From NCBI GenBank assembly GCA_001898935.1, contig MKVT01000029.1:1-64000 (forward strand): 64,000 nucleotides of DNA, written 5' to 3'. Under the pieces are notes generated by a model. It saw only the letters and a list, made by a program, of their open reading frames with translations, had not been told where the DNA came from and searched no databases. Source of the stretch: Paludibacter sp. 47-17 (GTDB lineage: Bacteria; Bacteroidota; Bacteroidia; Bacteroidales; Paludibacteraceae). Shown here piece after piece: positions 1-8,578 of the stretch. Each line of letters begins with the position of its first letter. The first letter of the stretch is position 1. The position numbers and the translations under genes were made by a program.

Positions 1-165
1 CTCTAATAATACTCTAACAATTTATGGGTTTTTGTGCTGGAGATTGTAAAACTCCGGACGGAAAGTTGCAAAGTTTAGTGTAGTTTATCGGGGGCTTACA
101 CTTCAACTGTCTAACCGAAAAAAAACAATGTACTGTGACCGCTTTGCCTATTATCAAAAAGCTAT

Positions 166-217
166 AAAAGCCACTGCAAGACAATTGAAAAATTCACTAA
201 CTTGCTGTGGCTTTTTT
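166..217. terminator. Intrinsic terminator downstream of the TonB receptor operon
   Basis: The arms at 166-180 (aaaagccactgcaag) and 201-215 (cttgctgtggctttt) pair over about 14 bp with one mismatch and are followed by a T-run. On the minus strand the stem is also followed by a few T residues, so it could end the minus-strand TonB receptor operon just upstream. The rest of 1-242 shows no gene. Confidence 0.7.
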
Positions 218-242
218 TGCTTTTTGGGCGATTAGGTCATGA

Positions 243-2630
243 TTAGAAGTATAACCATTTATTTTTCTTTTTACCTTTTTTCTCAATAGTATTAGTATTT
301 TTGCTATAATCAAAATAGACTTTATAAGCAATGCTAGGAATGAAAGTAAAAAGTCCGATTTTATAAAGCCCAAGCGGACGGTTATAGTAAATCAAATTTC
401 TTCTATTATTGTCGTTATCATAATAGTAGTCAAATGGATTTATACGATTGTAAACATTGTAAATCGAATATGACCAAATCGCCCTATTACCTTTTTTTGT
501 GGTTATTGTATGATTAAAACCAAGATCTAATCTATGGTAAGCTTGCATTCTTTCTGAATTTTTCTGTCCGTAAATCAACTCAATATTAGTTTTTCCAGTT
601 TCTGGATTAATAGTATATTGTTTACCTAAGGATGGGGTATAAGGTGTGCCGCTTTGCAAAATCCAGACAGCACTCATAGTCCAGCTATTACTAAGATCAC
701 GATTTACGTTCAACGTAAAACTGTGTGGACGGTTGTAGTCGAATTCATAGGTTTCACCATTATTAATATTCGCAAAAGTACGGTTAGCATAAGACCATGC
801 ATACGATAGCGAACCAGTCCATTTACCTGAGTTTTTCTTTAACATAAACTCTGCTCCGTAAGCAATTCCTTCTCCACTGGTTTCAATTTTATTTTCTATA
901 CCAGTAATGTTCAGCATATTTTCGTAACCTTCTTTAAGAGAAACTAAATTCTCCATTTTTTTGTAATAGATATTGGTTTCGGTAGTATATTTACAATCGG
1001 AGAAACTGCTATACCACGAGGCGGAAAACTGATTTGAAATTTCTGGAAGTAAATCCGATGTGGCTGGTAGCCATACTTCACGTTTTAATAATTCGGTTTG
1101 AGCAAAAACTAAGTGCGAATTCTGACTGACACGCATATAATTAATATTCAGACTTTGATTACTGTTTATTTTATAAGAAAGGTTTACACGTGGTTCAATT
1201 TCCAAGAAACTCTCACCGCTGTTCGAGAAATTATTAATACGCAATGATGGTCGAAGCAAAAGTCCAGAAAACAACTTTATTATATTATCAAGATAAATTG
1301 ACGATTCAACTGAATGATAAATATCGCCAATTGCCGGAATGCTGGAAGAAGAAAGATAATTATAGTTCGGTTCATAAACTATATATCCTACATGACCACC
1401 AAACTCCATGTTCCAATTTTTCAAAAAAGAATACTTCCAAGCAGTCCGGATCGAAAAATCGTTGACAGAAGATTGATTCATTATTTCGATTTCCTTATTT
1501 ATTTCCGCTTCTTTATAGCTATATTTTAACCCTGATTTATTGCGGTAACGACTGTAGGAAAGAATGCTCTCAGCATAAAGTTTTGAACTAAACACACGAT
1601 TCCAACGTCCCGACATTAACCAGTTTCCCCACTGTTGATTAATATGGCTTTTTTCGCCATTATGCATTTTCCAAGGCTTTGTCCAATAGTTGAGATAGTC
1701 ATCTCCCTGATACAGATTAAAACTTAAATTATTTTTTTCATCTGGCTTCCAACTGAGTTTAGCATTAATATCATGGAATCCATAAGCCACTATAACATTA
1801 TTTCCGTCTGATATCGTACTGAAACCAGCCAGTAAACCATCAATCAGGGTTTTACGAGCAGTAACAATATAACTCATTTTTTTATTAGCTAATGGACCTT
1901 CAAAAGTTAATGAAGCATCAGTCAAGCCTAAACTAAATGAGCCTTGATGTTTGGATATGTCACCTTCACGCTGAGTAATATCTACAATTGACGACAATTT
2001 TCCTCCATGTCGAGCAGGAAAGTTTCCTTTATAAAAATCCACAGAATTAATCATATCAGGATTAAATACTGACATTAAACCTCCTAAATGATTTACATAA
2101 ATTAAGGGTACATTATCCAGTAAATACTGATTTTGTCCAGGTGCTCCACCTCGCACCATCATTAGACTCATGCCTTCCGATTGCGTTTGAACTCCCGGAA
2201 GTAATTGCAAAGCTTTAATCACATCAGGTTTTCCTCCAATAGTTGGTATTAGTGATAACTCTTTAGCAGATAAACGGGTTACATCATAACTTTTTTCGTG
2301 AGAGGCCGTTACTATTACTTCTTGTAGATTGTTTTCAATTTTAAGTTTTACATTTATTAAACTATCTCTGATTGATTGAATACTTATGTTTTGAGTTTGA
2401 TAACCAATATAAGAAACAGTTAATACGCAGGAAGAATTCACTTTCAAGCTAAAATAACCACGATTGTCCGTGGTTGTTCCAGTATTATGATCTTTCACCC
2501 AAACATTTGCTCCAATTAACACTTCACCTGTTAGATCGTCTCGTACAAAACCTGAAAGTTGTATAGCTGAAATATTGGGTATAATTATTAAAACAAATAT
2601 TAGAGTGATAAATTTAGTTGGATCTTTCAT
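243..2630 (-). CDS. TonB-dependent outer-membrane receptor with CarboxypepD_reg-like domain
   Basis: About 795 residues. I start at the ATG at 2630 (MKDPTKF), which begins a typical signal peptide; the upstream ATG at 2648 would add six residues in front of it. The signal peptide is followed by a CarboxypepD_reg-like beta-sandwich (roughly 25-110, with GANVWVKD and TDNRGYFSL), a plug domain (roughly 120-230, with the MMVRGGAPGQNQYLLDNVP region) and a long beta-barrel. The protein is an outer-membrane transporter energised by TonB; the ligand is unknown. It is the last gene of a four-gene minus-strand run and lies 36 bp after the DUF4249 gene, a family that commonly accompanies this receptor class. 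The domain order and family are clear; the substrate is not. Confidence 0.9.
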   Translation of the reverse strand: MKDPTKFITLIFVLIIIPNISAIQLSGFVRDDLTGEVLIGANVWVKDHNTGTTTDNRGYFSLKVNSSCVLTVSYIGYQTQNISIQSIRDSLINVKLKIENNLQEVIVTASHEKSYDVTRLSAKELSLIPTIGGKPDVIKALQLLPGVQTQSEGMSLMMVRGGAPGQNQYLLDNVPLIYVNHLGGLMSVFNPDMINSVDFYKGNFPARHGGKLSSIVDITQREGDISKHQGSFSLGLTDASLTFEGPLANKKMSYIVTARKTLIDGLLAGFSTISDGNNVIVAYGFHDINAKLSWKPDEKNNLSFNLYQGDDYLNYWTKPWKMHNGEKSHINQQWGNWLMSGRWNRVFSSKLYAESILSYSRYRNKSGLKYSYKEAEINKEIEIMNQSSVNDFSIRTAWKYSFLKNWNMEFGGHVGYIVYEPNYNYLSSSSIPAIGDIYHSVESSIYLDNIIKLFSGLLLRPSLRINNFSNSGESFLEIEPRVNLSYKINSNQSLNINYMRVSQNSHLVFAQTELLKREVWLPATSDLLPEISNQFSASWYSSFSDCKYTTETNIYYKKMENLVSLKEGYENMLNITGIENKIETSGEGIAYGAEFMLKKNSGKWTGSLSYAWSYANRTFANINNGETYEFDYNRPHSFTLNVNRDLSNSWTMSAVWILQSGTPYTPSLGKQYTINPETGKTNIELIYGQKNSERMQAYHRLDLGFNHTITTKKGNRAIWSYSIYNVYNRINPFDYYYDNDNNRRNLIYYNRPLGLYKIGLFTFIPSIAYKVYFDYSKNTNTIEKKGKKKNKWLYF

Positions 2631-2666
2631 TTTTATTTGAAGTTGCACTAAAAATTCAAATTGTTT

Positions 2667-3581
2667 TTATGGATTTGCGGTATTTATTATGAGTTTTTTT
2701 TTCCTACTCGAATAACTATAAAATATACCAAGTCCATTGGTGACATTAGAGTATAACGGATATTTCTGTGGTGATTTTCCAATTTCAGTAAAACTTGCTG
2801 ATTCATAAATATAGTATTGTTTCAAATATTTATAATACGCTTCATCAACACTTCTTAGTTCGATATAATATGTTTGATCACTATAGAAACGAGTATAGCT
2901 TTCGTTAACGTAAAATTTTACTTTGTAACTGTTTTTATTTATCAATTTGTTAGAAAATAATGTCAAAGGATTTGCTTCGTTGAGCAGGGTTGTATCCTGA
3001 CCTGCAAGCATATAAATAGTTTCATTTTCAATACTATAATTTTGAACTAATTCATCTTTTTCATTATCATAATATGTTTTTAATCCTTCGGATATTAATA
3101 ATACATGCCAATATTGTTTTTTTAACAGGTTGTTTGCAATGAAGAATTCTAATGAAGAAATTTTTTCACCCTCTTCGCCTCTCTGTGCCAAATCAGTAAA
3201 ATAAACTGAATCAACTTCAGTTTGTTCAGGAACAGTTGTTTGTGCTAATAATGTAGGATAACCTGCAATATGTACTTTACAAGTGTATGTCTCACCTATT
3301 TGTACAATACGAGAACTAACGTAATACCCGTTTTCAGTGTGCTTTAGTGTATCTGGAGTTTTGGTAGTGCTTTCGATAATTACTTGTGCATTCTCAACAG
3401 GAGGCGGAATCGAGTCAGATACTTTAGTTGAAAAAGTAACATGCACTTTAAATGTTTTTCCTTGTTCTAAGTACCCGTTTATGACAGGGATTCTTTTGGT
3501 GTCAGGAAATTCATCTTCGACTAATGAATGACAAGAAAGGAAAGTAAATAATACAATACAAGTAAAAAAGACTTTATTCAT
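2667..3581 (-). CDS. DUF4249 family lipoprotein
   Basis: 304 residues with an N-terminal lipoprotein signal (hydrophobic stretch ending FLSC, Cys17) and the family's opening pattern (PVINGYLEQGKTFKVHV). DUF4249 proteins are surface or periplasmic lipoproteins of Bacteroidota encoded next to TonB receptors; their biochemical role is not established. Here the gene lies between a small beta-barrel protein gene and the TonB receptor on the minus strand, with gaps of 25 and 36 bp, which fits one operon. It probably assists ligand capture by the adjacent receptor, an inference from context only. Confidence 0.85.
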   Translation of the reverse strand: MNKVFFTCIVLFTFLSCHSLVEDEFPDTKRIPVINGYLEQGKTFKVHVTFSTKVSDSIPPPVENAQVIIESTTKTPDTLKHTENGYYVSSRIVQIGETYTCKVHIAGYPTLLAQTTVPEQTEVDSVYFTDLAQRGEEGEKISSLEFFIANNLLKKQYWHVLLISEGLKTYYDNEKDELVQNYSIENETIYMLAGQDTTLLNEANPLTLFSNKLINKNSYKVKFYVNESYTRFYSDQTYYIELRSVDEAYYKYLKQYYIYESASFTEIGKSPQKYPLYSNVTNGLGIFYSYSSRKKKLIINTANP

Positions 3582-3606
3582 TATAAATATAGATTGAATT
3601 ATCTTG

Positions 3607-4212
3607 TTAAAATTTAAAGCTTAAACCACTTCTCCAGTTTAAATTACTATAATAGAATTTCCCAATAAGAACTTCACTGAAAATCCCAAAATTCTGTGTA
3701 AAATAATATGAAGAACCCATCCCAATACCTATTTCAAAAACGTTGTCTGTATTTATTGATAGATTGTCATAGCCTTTCCACCTTTTCAGTACCATTCCAA
3801 TTTTGGCAGTACTATATATGTCAAAACGTATCGGTTGTTTTATGAATAGTGGCAATATATGATAATTTAATTCAGTGCCCAAAAAGTAGCCATTAGTTGT
3901 TATTGATGTATTATCATAAATATCATTTGGATTGACAGGAACGGTTAAGTTTGAAATACCTGCATAAAAACCAAAATCTATCTCATTATTTAGTGAGTAA
4001 CATGTTTCTAATCTAACATGTGGAATATTCTTTTTGTTAACCCAACTTCCTCCTATGTGTTGTTCATCAATATATGGATAGTTAAATTCTCTAGTGTCTG
4101 TAATCGCGCCCCCACTTATTTTGAGAATGAACTTAGTATCGTTTTGTGAGTATATAACATAAAAATCAGATACTATTAATACAATCAGAAATATTATACG
4201 TTTCATATACAA
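3607..4212 (-). CDS. Small outer-membrane beta-barrel-like protein, unrecognised family
   Basis: 201 residues. The N-terminus (MYMKRIIFLIVLIVSDFYVIYSQ) is a signal peptide; the likely start is either Met1 or Met3. The body alternates aromatic and polar residues in short strands and ends in a Phe (GLSFKF), a pattern typical of small outer-membrane barrels. I do not recognise a named family. It sits second in the four-gene minus-strand operon with the lipoprotein, DUF4249 and TonB genes, so an envelope function linked to that transporter is likely. A specific function cannot be given. Confidence 0.65.
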   Translation of the reverse strand: MYMKRIIFLIVLIVSDFYVIYSQNDTKFILKISGGAITDTREFNYPYIDEQHIGGSWVNKKNIPHVRLETCYSLNNEIDFGFYAGISNLTVPVNPNDIYDNTSITTNGYFLGTELNYHILPLFIKQPIRFDIYSTAKIGMVLKRWKGYDNLSINTDNVFEIGIGMGSSYYFTQNFGIFSEVLIGKFYYSNLNWRSGLSFKF

Positions 4213-4261
4213 TGGCGAAAGCTAAGTAACGTTTTATAAACGTTACTTAGCAATTAAATAG

Positions 4262-5290
4262 TTAGTACGGATATTTTAAATTAATTGTGATTGTGGTTGT
4301 ATTGTTATTTCTTGTAAATGTAGAGTAAACATAACCGTCAAATGTAACTATATATGGAAATGCTGTTGATTGCTGTGCTTCATGATATGGATAAGATCCA
4401 ATATAACCACTAATATCATCATCATTCACAGTAAATGATAACCCTCCCAAGAGACTGTTTTGTAAAGTCCCTGTAAAAACATCAGATCCATTAGAAATTT
4501 TATAATTGAAAGGCGCGTATGTAGTACTTGCATTTGTATCCCACCAAACGATGAATTGAGATTGATTTCTAATTCTGTACCACATAACATAGGAAATTGT
4601 ACCAGGCATTCCAAGTGAATTCCAAAATAAAGTAACAGCTTCTACACGTACAATTGTTCTGTAGTTTTTGCTTCCAATACTTTTCTTTTCTGTTCTTTCA
4701 AAATACTGATCATTGCTATTTGTAGAAGAACTAACTTTTGATCTTTCTGTTACTTCAAAGTTAGAGTATTGACTTTTACTGATTTCAGAAAAATCTTTAA
4801 TTTTAGCAAGTTCTGTTATGTTGGCAATATCACATGATACTTTTCTTTGTTCAGGAAAAACTCTATAAACCTTGCTTCCTACAATGTACATCCGATTCTC
4901 ATTCATAATGTATCGTTCTGGATTGTTGTACTCTTGAGTAACGCAAGAAATTTCTCCATTTTCATCTTCAACAAGTTGTATTTGCGAATTGTGAGTTTTA
5001 ACGAAAGATTTGATTTCATCAAGATTTGAGAAATTTTCATAGTTGATAGAACTGTAAAATTTGTCACAAATTGTTCCCAAAGACTTAAATCCTTTTGAAC
5101 TTTCCCAATCTGTACGTTCTTTAGGTGTCATTGAGTTTACTTTTTGAACAGTAGATGTTAGTTCTTCAATTGAAGAAAACGTCAATATCCCTTGTTTATT
5201 ACTCTCTGATAATGAAATAACGCTATCACTTTTATCACACGAAGTTAATGTAATTGCTAAAATAGCAAATAGACAACTAAATTTTTTCAT
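4262..5290 (-). CDS. Hypothetical lipoprotein
   Basis: 342 residues starting MKKFSCLFAILAITLTSC with a clear lipobox Cys18, so it is a predicted lipoprotein. The N-terminal half is Ser/Asn/Glu-rich and helical; the C-terminal half (from about residue 200) is rich in beta-strand, Thr and aromatic residues. No catalytic motif is visible and I do not recognise the family. It is the first gene of the minus-strand run ending in the TonB receptor. Its base composition is strongly A+T-rich, like the other three genes of this run, in contrast to the core genes beyond 8,580. Confidence 0.65.
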   Translation of the reverse strand: MKKFSCLFAILAITLTSCDKSDSVISLSESNKQGILTFSSIEELTSTVQKVNSMTPKERTDWESSKGFKSLGTICDKFYSSINYENFSNLDEIKSFVKTHNSQIQLVEDENGEISCVTQEYNNPERYIMNENRMYIVGSKVYRVFPEQRKVSCDIANITELAKIKDFSEISKSQYSNFEVTERSKVSSSTNSNDQYFERTEKKSIGSKNYRTIVRVEAVTLFWNSLGMPGTISYVMWYRIRNQSQFIVWWDTNASTTYAPFNYKISNGSDVFTGTLQNSLLGGLSFTVNDDDISGYIGSYPYHEAQQSTAFPYIVTFDGYVYSTFTRNNNTTTITINLKYPY

Positions 5291-5620
5291 TTTGAATTTG
5301 TGTTTTGTAAATACTTCGCTTTTTTTATTTCACGAAGCATTCAGATTCATATGTTTAAAGTTATTACAACCGTTTAAGGTTGTCGTTGGAAACATGCATT
5401 TCTTCAGGTTTAAGTTTGTAAAAGAAAAACAAACTTTAGGTTTCATTGATTACAAGGTTATTTTGCAATCCAAACATTTTTTCTATTTAGATAAATACGT
5501 ATCATAGTTTTTCGTATTCACGTATTCTGTCCGTTACTGTTGTTCACGTACAAGAATAATTTTTAGTTTTCTAACTTGTGTCCATATCGGTTGTTATTTT
5601 TTTTTCGGCTTGCTGCCAAC
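5291..5620. other. A+T-rich intergenic region without a recognisable gene
   Basis: About 330 bases between the lipoprotein start and the hairpin element. Short ORFs here have no initiation context or recognisable product. The minus-strand promoter of the envelope operon should lie at its left end, but no clear TAnnTTTG box was found. Confidence 0.5.
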
Positions 5621-5621
5621 G

Positions 5622-5740
5622 TTCCGCGTATATGATTAGGTGCGGATTGCGTGGCACTTTCCTGTCGAAAAGCACTGAGTTTGATGCGGGTGATAATGTT
5701 GATTATCAGCACCGAAACCGCACTTAGTTATATACGCTGT
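5622..5740. repeat. attC-like long-armed hairpin element (left part), interrupted by the intron
   Basis: The left arm at 5626-5645 (gcgtatatgattaggtgcgg) pairs imperfectly with the right arm at 5720-5739 (ccgcacttagttatatacgc), 16 of 20 positions, across about 75 bases. The outer sequence (ttgctgccaacg) finds its partner only beyond the intron, in the ttcggcaa at 6402-6409. The folding resembles integron attC sites and the interspersed hairpins common in Bacteroidota intergenic regions. The structure is seen; relation to attC is inference. Confidence 0.55.
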
Positions 5741-6396
5741 GTGCGCCCTGCATGGGCAGTGCGTACCTGCTGCAAAGTAAGTGAAAAAATGCAAAAATAC
5801 AAATATATATGTTTAAACAATGCTTGAGGCAGGTGTGTTTTTCCAGAGGGTGAAAGTCCCTTATGCGCGGGGTCGTGCCCGAAGCATCAGCAAGTGGTAA
5901 GCGAAAAGGGATGGAAGAACCTGAAACAGAAAATCAAAACCATTACCCGCAAAACCACGCCGGCTACATTCGATGAGCGAATTTATAAACTGAAAGAACT
6001 TCAGCAAGGATGGTTGCAATATCACCGCATTGCCAGTATTCAGGAAAAGCTCAAAGATGTGGATGGTTGGGTGCGCAATCGCTTGCGGTCTGTATCTGGA
6101 AACAATGGAAGAAGCCCGAACGAAGACGAAAAAATCTGCTTCGGTTAGGGGTTGACCAGGAACATGTTTACAGTTTCAGCCGTAGTCGCATGGGTACATG
6201 GGCAGTTGCCTGTAGCCCGATTTTGCGTACCACCATCACGGTGGAAAGACTACAAAAACGAGGTTGCCAAGCTTTGTTTGCTTATTACATCAATGTTGCG
6301 CCATTTCTTAACGAACCGCTGTATACGAGAACCGTACGTACAGTGGTGTGAGCGGCTCTCCCCGTCAGTTATAGCTGGCGGGGCGGTCTACTCGAT
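5741..6396 (+). mobile_element. Decayed group II intron (internal deletion, 5' and 3' ends retained)
   Basis: The 5' end begins gtgcgccctgcatgggc at 5741, the usual GUGYG-type start, followed by the domain I signature gagggtgaaagtccct near 5845-5861. The 3' end carries domain V/VI-type sequence (cgagaaccgtacgtacagtgg, about 6327-6347, then a ccccgtcagtt...ggcgggg hairpin) and ends ctcgat at 6396. Between them only the C-terminal maturase fragment survives, so most of the ribozyme and the whole reverse transcriptase domain are deleted. Joining the flanks gives CTGT/TAGCTGT, which matches in the opposite orientation an undisturbed copy at 7134-7158. The element should be unable to move by itself. 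Confidence 0.75.
5894..6350 (+). pseudogene. Group II intron maturase, C-terminal fragment with frameshift
   Basis: The first frame (5894-6148) reads the group II maturase-specific domain: KGWKNLKQKIKTITRKTTPA, then LQQGWLQYHR and DGWVRNRLR. Near 6090-6115 the homology moves to another frame (6010-6351): CIWKQWKKPERRRKNLLRLG, then SRSRMGTWAVACSPILRTTI, the typical C-terminus of these proteins. So a frameshift splits even this fragment. No reverse transcriptase domain (YADD motif) is present. It is non-functional debris inside the intron remnant. Confidence 0.8.
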
Positions 6397-6410
6397 TAGC
6401 TGTTCGGCAA

Positions 6411-6818
6411 TTATCTATTTAAATATTCCCTTGCTGTCAAAACAGGAAGTGTTGATGTTTTAAAATCTTTTTTATTCCTCGTTATAATGATATTTAATTT
6501 ATTTTCTAAAGCCGTATAATATTGAATACCATCTTCAAAGTCGTTAAAATCAGAAGATAAAGCTAATTCCAGTATTTTATCATCAAGTGGTAAAATACTA
6601 ACCAGAAGTTTAAACTTGATTAATACTTTCCGGGCTTCATTCGAATTCAACTCTTTTGAAAGTAAGTAGTGAGTGTTCGCAAATGTCAAAGAGGAAATAT
6701 AAAGTTTTACCTCTTGTTCATCTGCAAGCGTAAACAATTCTTGTGCTTCCTGATAAAAGTTTTTCCGCTTTGAAAGCAAATCAACTATGATATTCGTATC
6801 AATTAACAGATTCTCCAT
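6411..6818 (-). CDS. PIN-domain toxin (VapC-like)
   Basis: 135 residues, the normal length of a single PIN domain. PIN ribonucleases use acidic residues to bind Mg2+; seen here are Asp7 (LLIDTN), Asp93/Asp96 (SDFNDFEDGIQYYTA) and Asp118 (ITRNKKDF). The position of the usual mid-domain Glu reads SSLTFAN, with Asn instead, as in some Bacteroidota members. Its ATG overlaps the stop of the upstream antitoxin gene by one base (TAATG), so the two are translationally coupled. Expected role: cleavage of RNA when not held by the antitoxin. The pair lies between two group II intron 3' ends. Confidence 0.82.
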   Translation of the reverse strand: MENLLIDTNIIVDLLSKRKNFYQEAQELFTLADEQEVKLYISSLTFANTHYLLSKELNSNEARKVLIKFKLLVSILPLDDKILELALSSDFNDFEDGIQYYTALENKLNIIITRNKKDFKTSTLPVLTAREYLNR

Positions 6819-7060
6819 TATGAGTATTTTTCTGATAAATAATCACGATAACTTTTTCTTTCATCTATTTCAGATGATATAATTCCTGTTAAACTCTCGA
6901 CTAGAGGACTTATTTTCGTTGTTTTCTTATGACTTGTTCTAACTAGAGAGTGTAAATAGTTTTCAATGAGCTTAGATAGACTCACTTGATTCTTTTTTGC
7001 ATAGGATTTTGCCTCGTCAATGATATTTTTATCTAAATTTAATGTCAGTTTGGTGTTCAT
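6818..7060 (-). CDS. Ribbon-helix-helix-type antitoxin (DUF6364-like)
   Basis: 80 residues. I start at the ATG at 7060 (MNTKLTLNLDKNIIDEAKSY), which begins the ribbon-helix-helix domain exactly; the longer frame from 7201 adds sequence that runs through the noncoding hairpin-like motif. The N-terminal 45 residues form a beta-strand and two helices (DNA binding, expected autoregulation) and the charged C-terminal half should wrap the PIN toxin. It is coupled to the toxin through TAATG. Family assignment is from pattern memory; the antitoxin role follows from the pairing. Confidence 0.75.
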   Translation of the reverse strand: MNTKLTLNLDKNIIDEAKSYAKKNQVSLSKLIENYLHSLVRTSHKKTTKISPLVESLTGIISSEIDERKSYRDYLSEKYS

Positions 7061-7133
7061 ATTGCTCAATATAAAGTTTACGTGCAAATATAAATATATT
7101 ATACGTGAAATGCAAGTTTTCCCGTTTATTTCT

Positions 7134-7158
7134 TTGCTGACAGCTAACACGTTTATAT
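7134..7158 (-). repeat. Uninterrupted copy of the hairpin-end/intron insertion motif
   Basis: Read on the minus strand this is atataaacgtgttagctg followed by tcagcaa. It contains TGTTAGCTGT, identical to the predicted joined exons of the intron at 5740/6397 and flanked by similar bases (tatacgc on one side, cggcaa on the other). It lies between the antitoxin start and the second intron 3' end. Confidence 0.5.
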
Positions 7159-7207
7159 CTCCAACTCCTTTTTTTGTATCTACTGTGAGTCTTGTTTTCA
7201 TACAACT

Positions 7208-7260
7208 AAAGGCTCTCCCTGTTGATTAATTACTGGCAGGGCAGTCCACTCGATTAGCAA
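7208..7260 (+). mobile_element. Second, isolated group II intron 3' end
   Basis: ggctctccctgttgatt, then actggcagggcagtccact and cgattagc, parallels 6354-6400 of the first intron (ggctctccccgtcagtt, agctggcggggcggtctact, cgattagc). Only the last domain remains. Together the two copies bracket the toxin-antitoxin pair in the same orientation. Confidence 0.65.
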
Positions 7261-7263
7261 CTG

Positions 7264-7718
7264 TTATTCATCTTTTACTAATCCTTTTTGTCTACTATAA
7301 TAATTTATCGTTCTGTTTGTACCAGTGTATCCATTACTAAGTTCATAGATATCTTTTTCTTTATCATATGTGATAAAAACAATATTCTCACAGATACTTT
7401 TTATGCTGAATGTCAAGTTGTTTTCTTCACTTATGTAATCATGAGTACTGTCAAGATAGTAAAAAGAACTTTCTGAGTTAAAAATGAAGTGACTATCATT
7501 ATGTTGTCCTTTTATTATATAATGCAATCCCGAAATTTTCATAAGATTTTCATTCATTTCATTTACAACTACTATTGAATCATTATTCAGTATTATCTGT
7601 AATTCATAATCAACGAAATCCTTTAACAGAACTTTTTTAGAAAGATATTTATTTTCAATTTCCGTCTTTTTACTTTTAATCAAAGAATCAATTATCTCAA
7701 TGTTAATAGACTTTATAG
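7264..7718 (-). pseudogene. Hypothetical protein, 5'-truncated
   Basis: The frame encodes about 139 residues from a TTG at 7683 and stays open upstream to about 7718 without an ATG. Beyond that it enters sequence whose homology lies on the other strand (the FISUMP fragment). The protein is Asn/Ile/Lys-rich with beta-strand character and I do not recognise it. The absence of a start codon and the abrupt change of content at about 7715 suggest the true N-terminus was removed by a rearrangement. Confidence 0.5.
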
Positions 7719-7719
7719 C

Positions 7720-8493
7720 ATGTTGCCTAATCCAACGGTGAAGGATAGTGTCACTGTTGACGGATCAGGTTTGGGCGATTTTTATAGCTATCTGTCGGGG
7801 TTGCGTCCTGCAACAACTTATTATGTAAGAGCTTATGCTACCAATTCAATAGGCACTGCTTATGGTGATGAAATACAATTTACCACCTATGGTACCGTAA
7901 CGAATCCTGTGACGGGCCGAATTTGGATGGACAGAAATTTAGGTTCAAACCGAGTTGCAATCTCTTTGAGCGATCAAGAGGCCTATGGGGATCTCTATCA
8001 ATGGGGACGTGGAACCGACGGGCACGAAAAACGATACTCTTCATCTACGGACGTGTTGAGTACCGGCGATCATCCGGGCCATGGTAAATTTATTCTTAGT
8101 AATAATATATTCGAAGACTGGCGTAACCCTCAACGCGACTATTTATGGCAAGGAGTTAGAGGGATAAACAATCCGTGTCCGGACGGCTTCCGGCTCCCAA
8201 CTCGGGAAGAATGGGTGGAAGAGCTAGATACCTGGTCGCAAGGAGCATTTGAATCGGTACTTAAGCTGTCATCGGCAGGCTACCGAAGCTATCAGCAGGA
8301 TACAATTCGTTATGGATCAGGTACTAATTCCGAATACCGGGCCTATGGATTTTATTGGTCGAGCACTCTTAGTGTAGCCTATGCCTATGCACTTATATTT
8401 TATATCCGCGATACCTCCCGTGTAACTACTCACGCCTTCATGCGCAGCTACCCTAGAGCGTATGGATATAGCGTTCGATGTATTAAAGATTGA
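7720..8493 (+). pseudogene. FISUMP-domain protein, N-terminally truncated
   Basis: 257 residues read from an ATG at 7720 that is probably internal. The N-terminal part is the end of a fibronectin-III-like repeat (LRPATTYYVRAYATNSIGTA). The rest is a Fibrobacter succinogenes major paralogous domain (TIGR02145): RIWMDRNLG, YQWGRGTDGHE, NPCPDGFRLPTREEW, FYWSST and YSVRCIKD at the end. Such proteins normally carry a signal peptide and several upstream FN3/BACON-like repeats; none is present, and the preceding bases belong to the truncated minus-strand gene. The C-terminus is intact. Confidence 0.75.
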
Positions 8494-8578
8494 TTGCGGT
8501 GTTGCCTGGTCTAAAGCAGCGGGTGCTTCTTTTGCAGTTCGAATCCTCTCGCTGGTGTTCTCAGCAGGTAACCCCATT

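Noticed and set aside
8495-8578. tRNA-like stretch with cagttcgaatcctctc between two convergent genes
   Set aside because: The TTCGAAT loop is not flanked by a pairing T-stem (tgcag against cctct) and no acceptor or anticodon stem could be formed.
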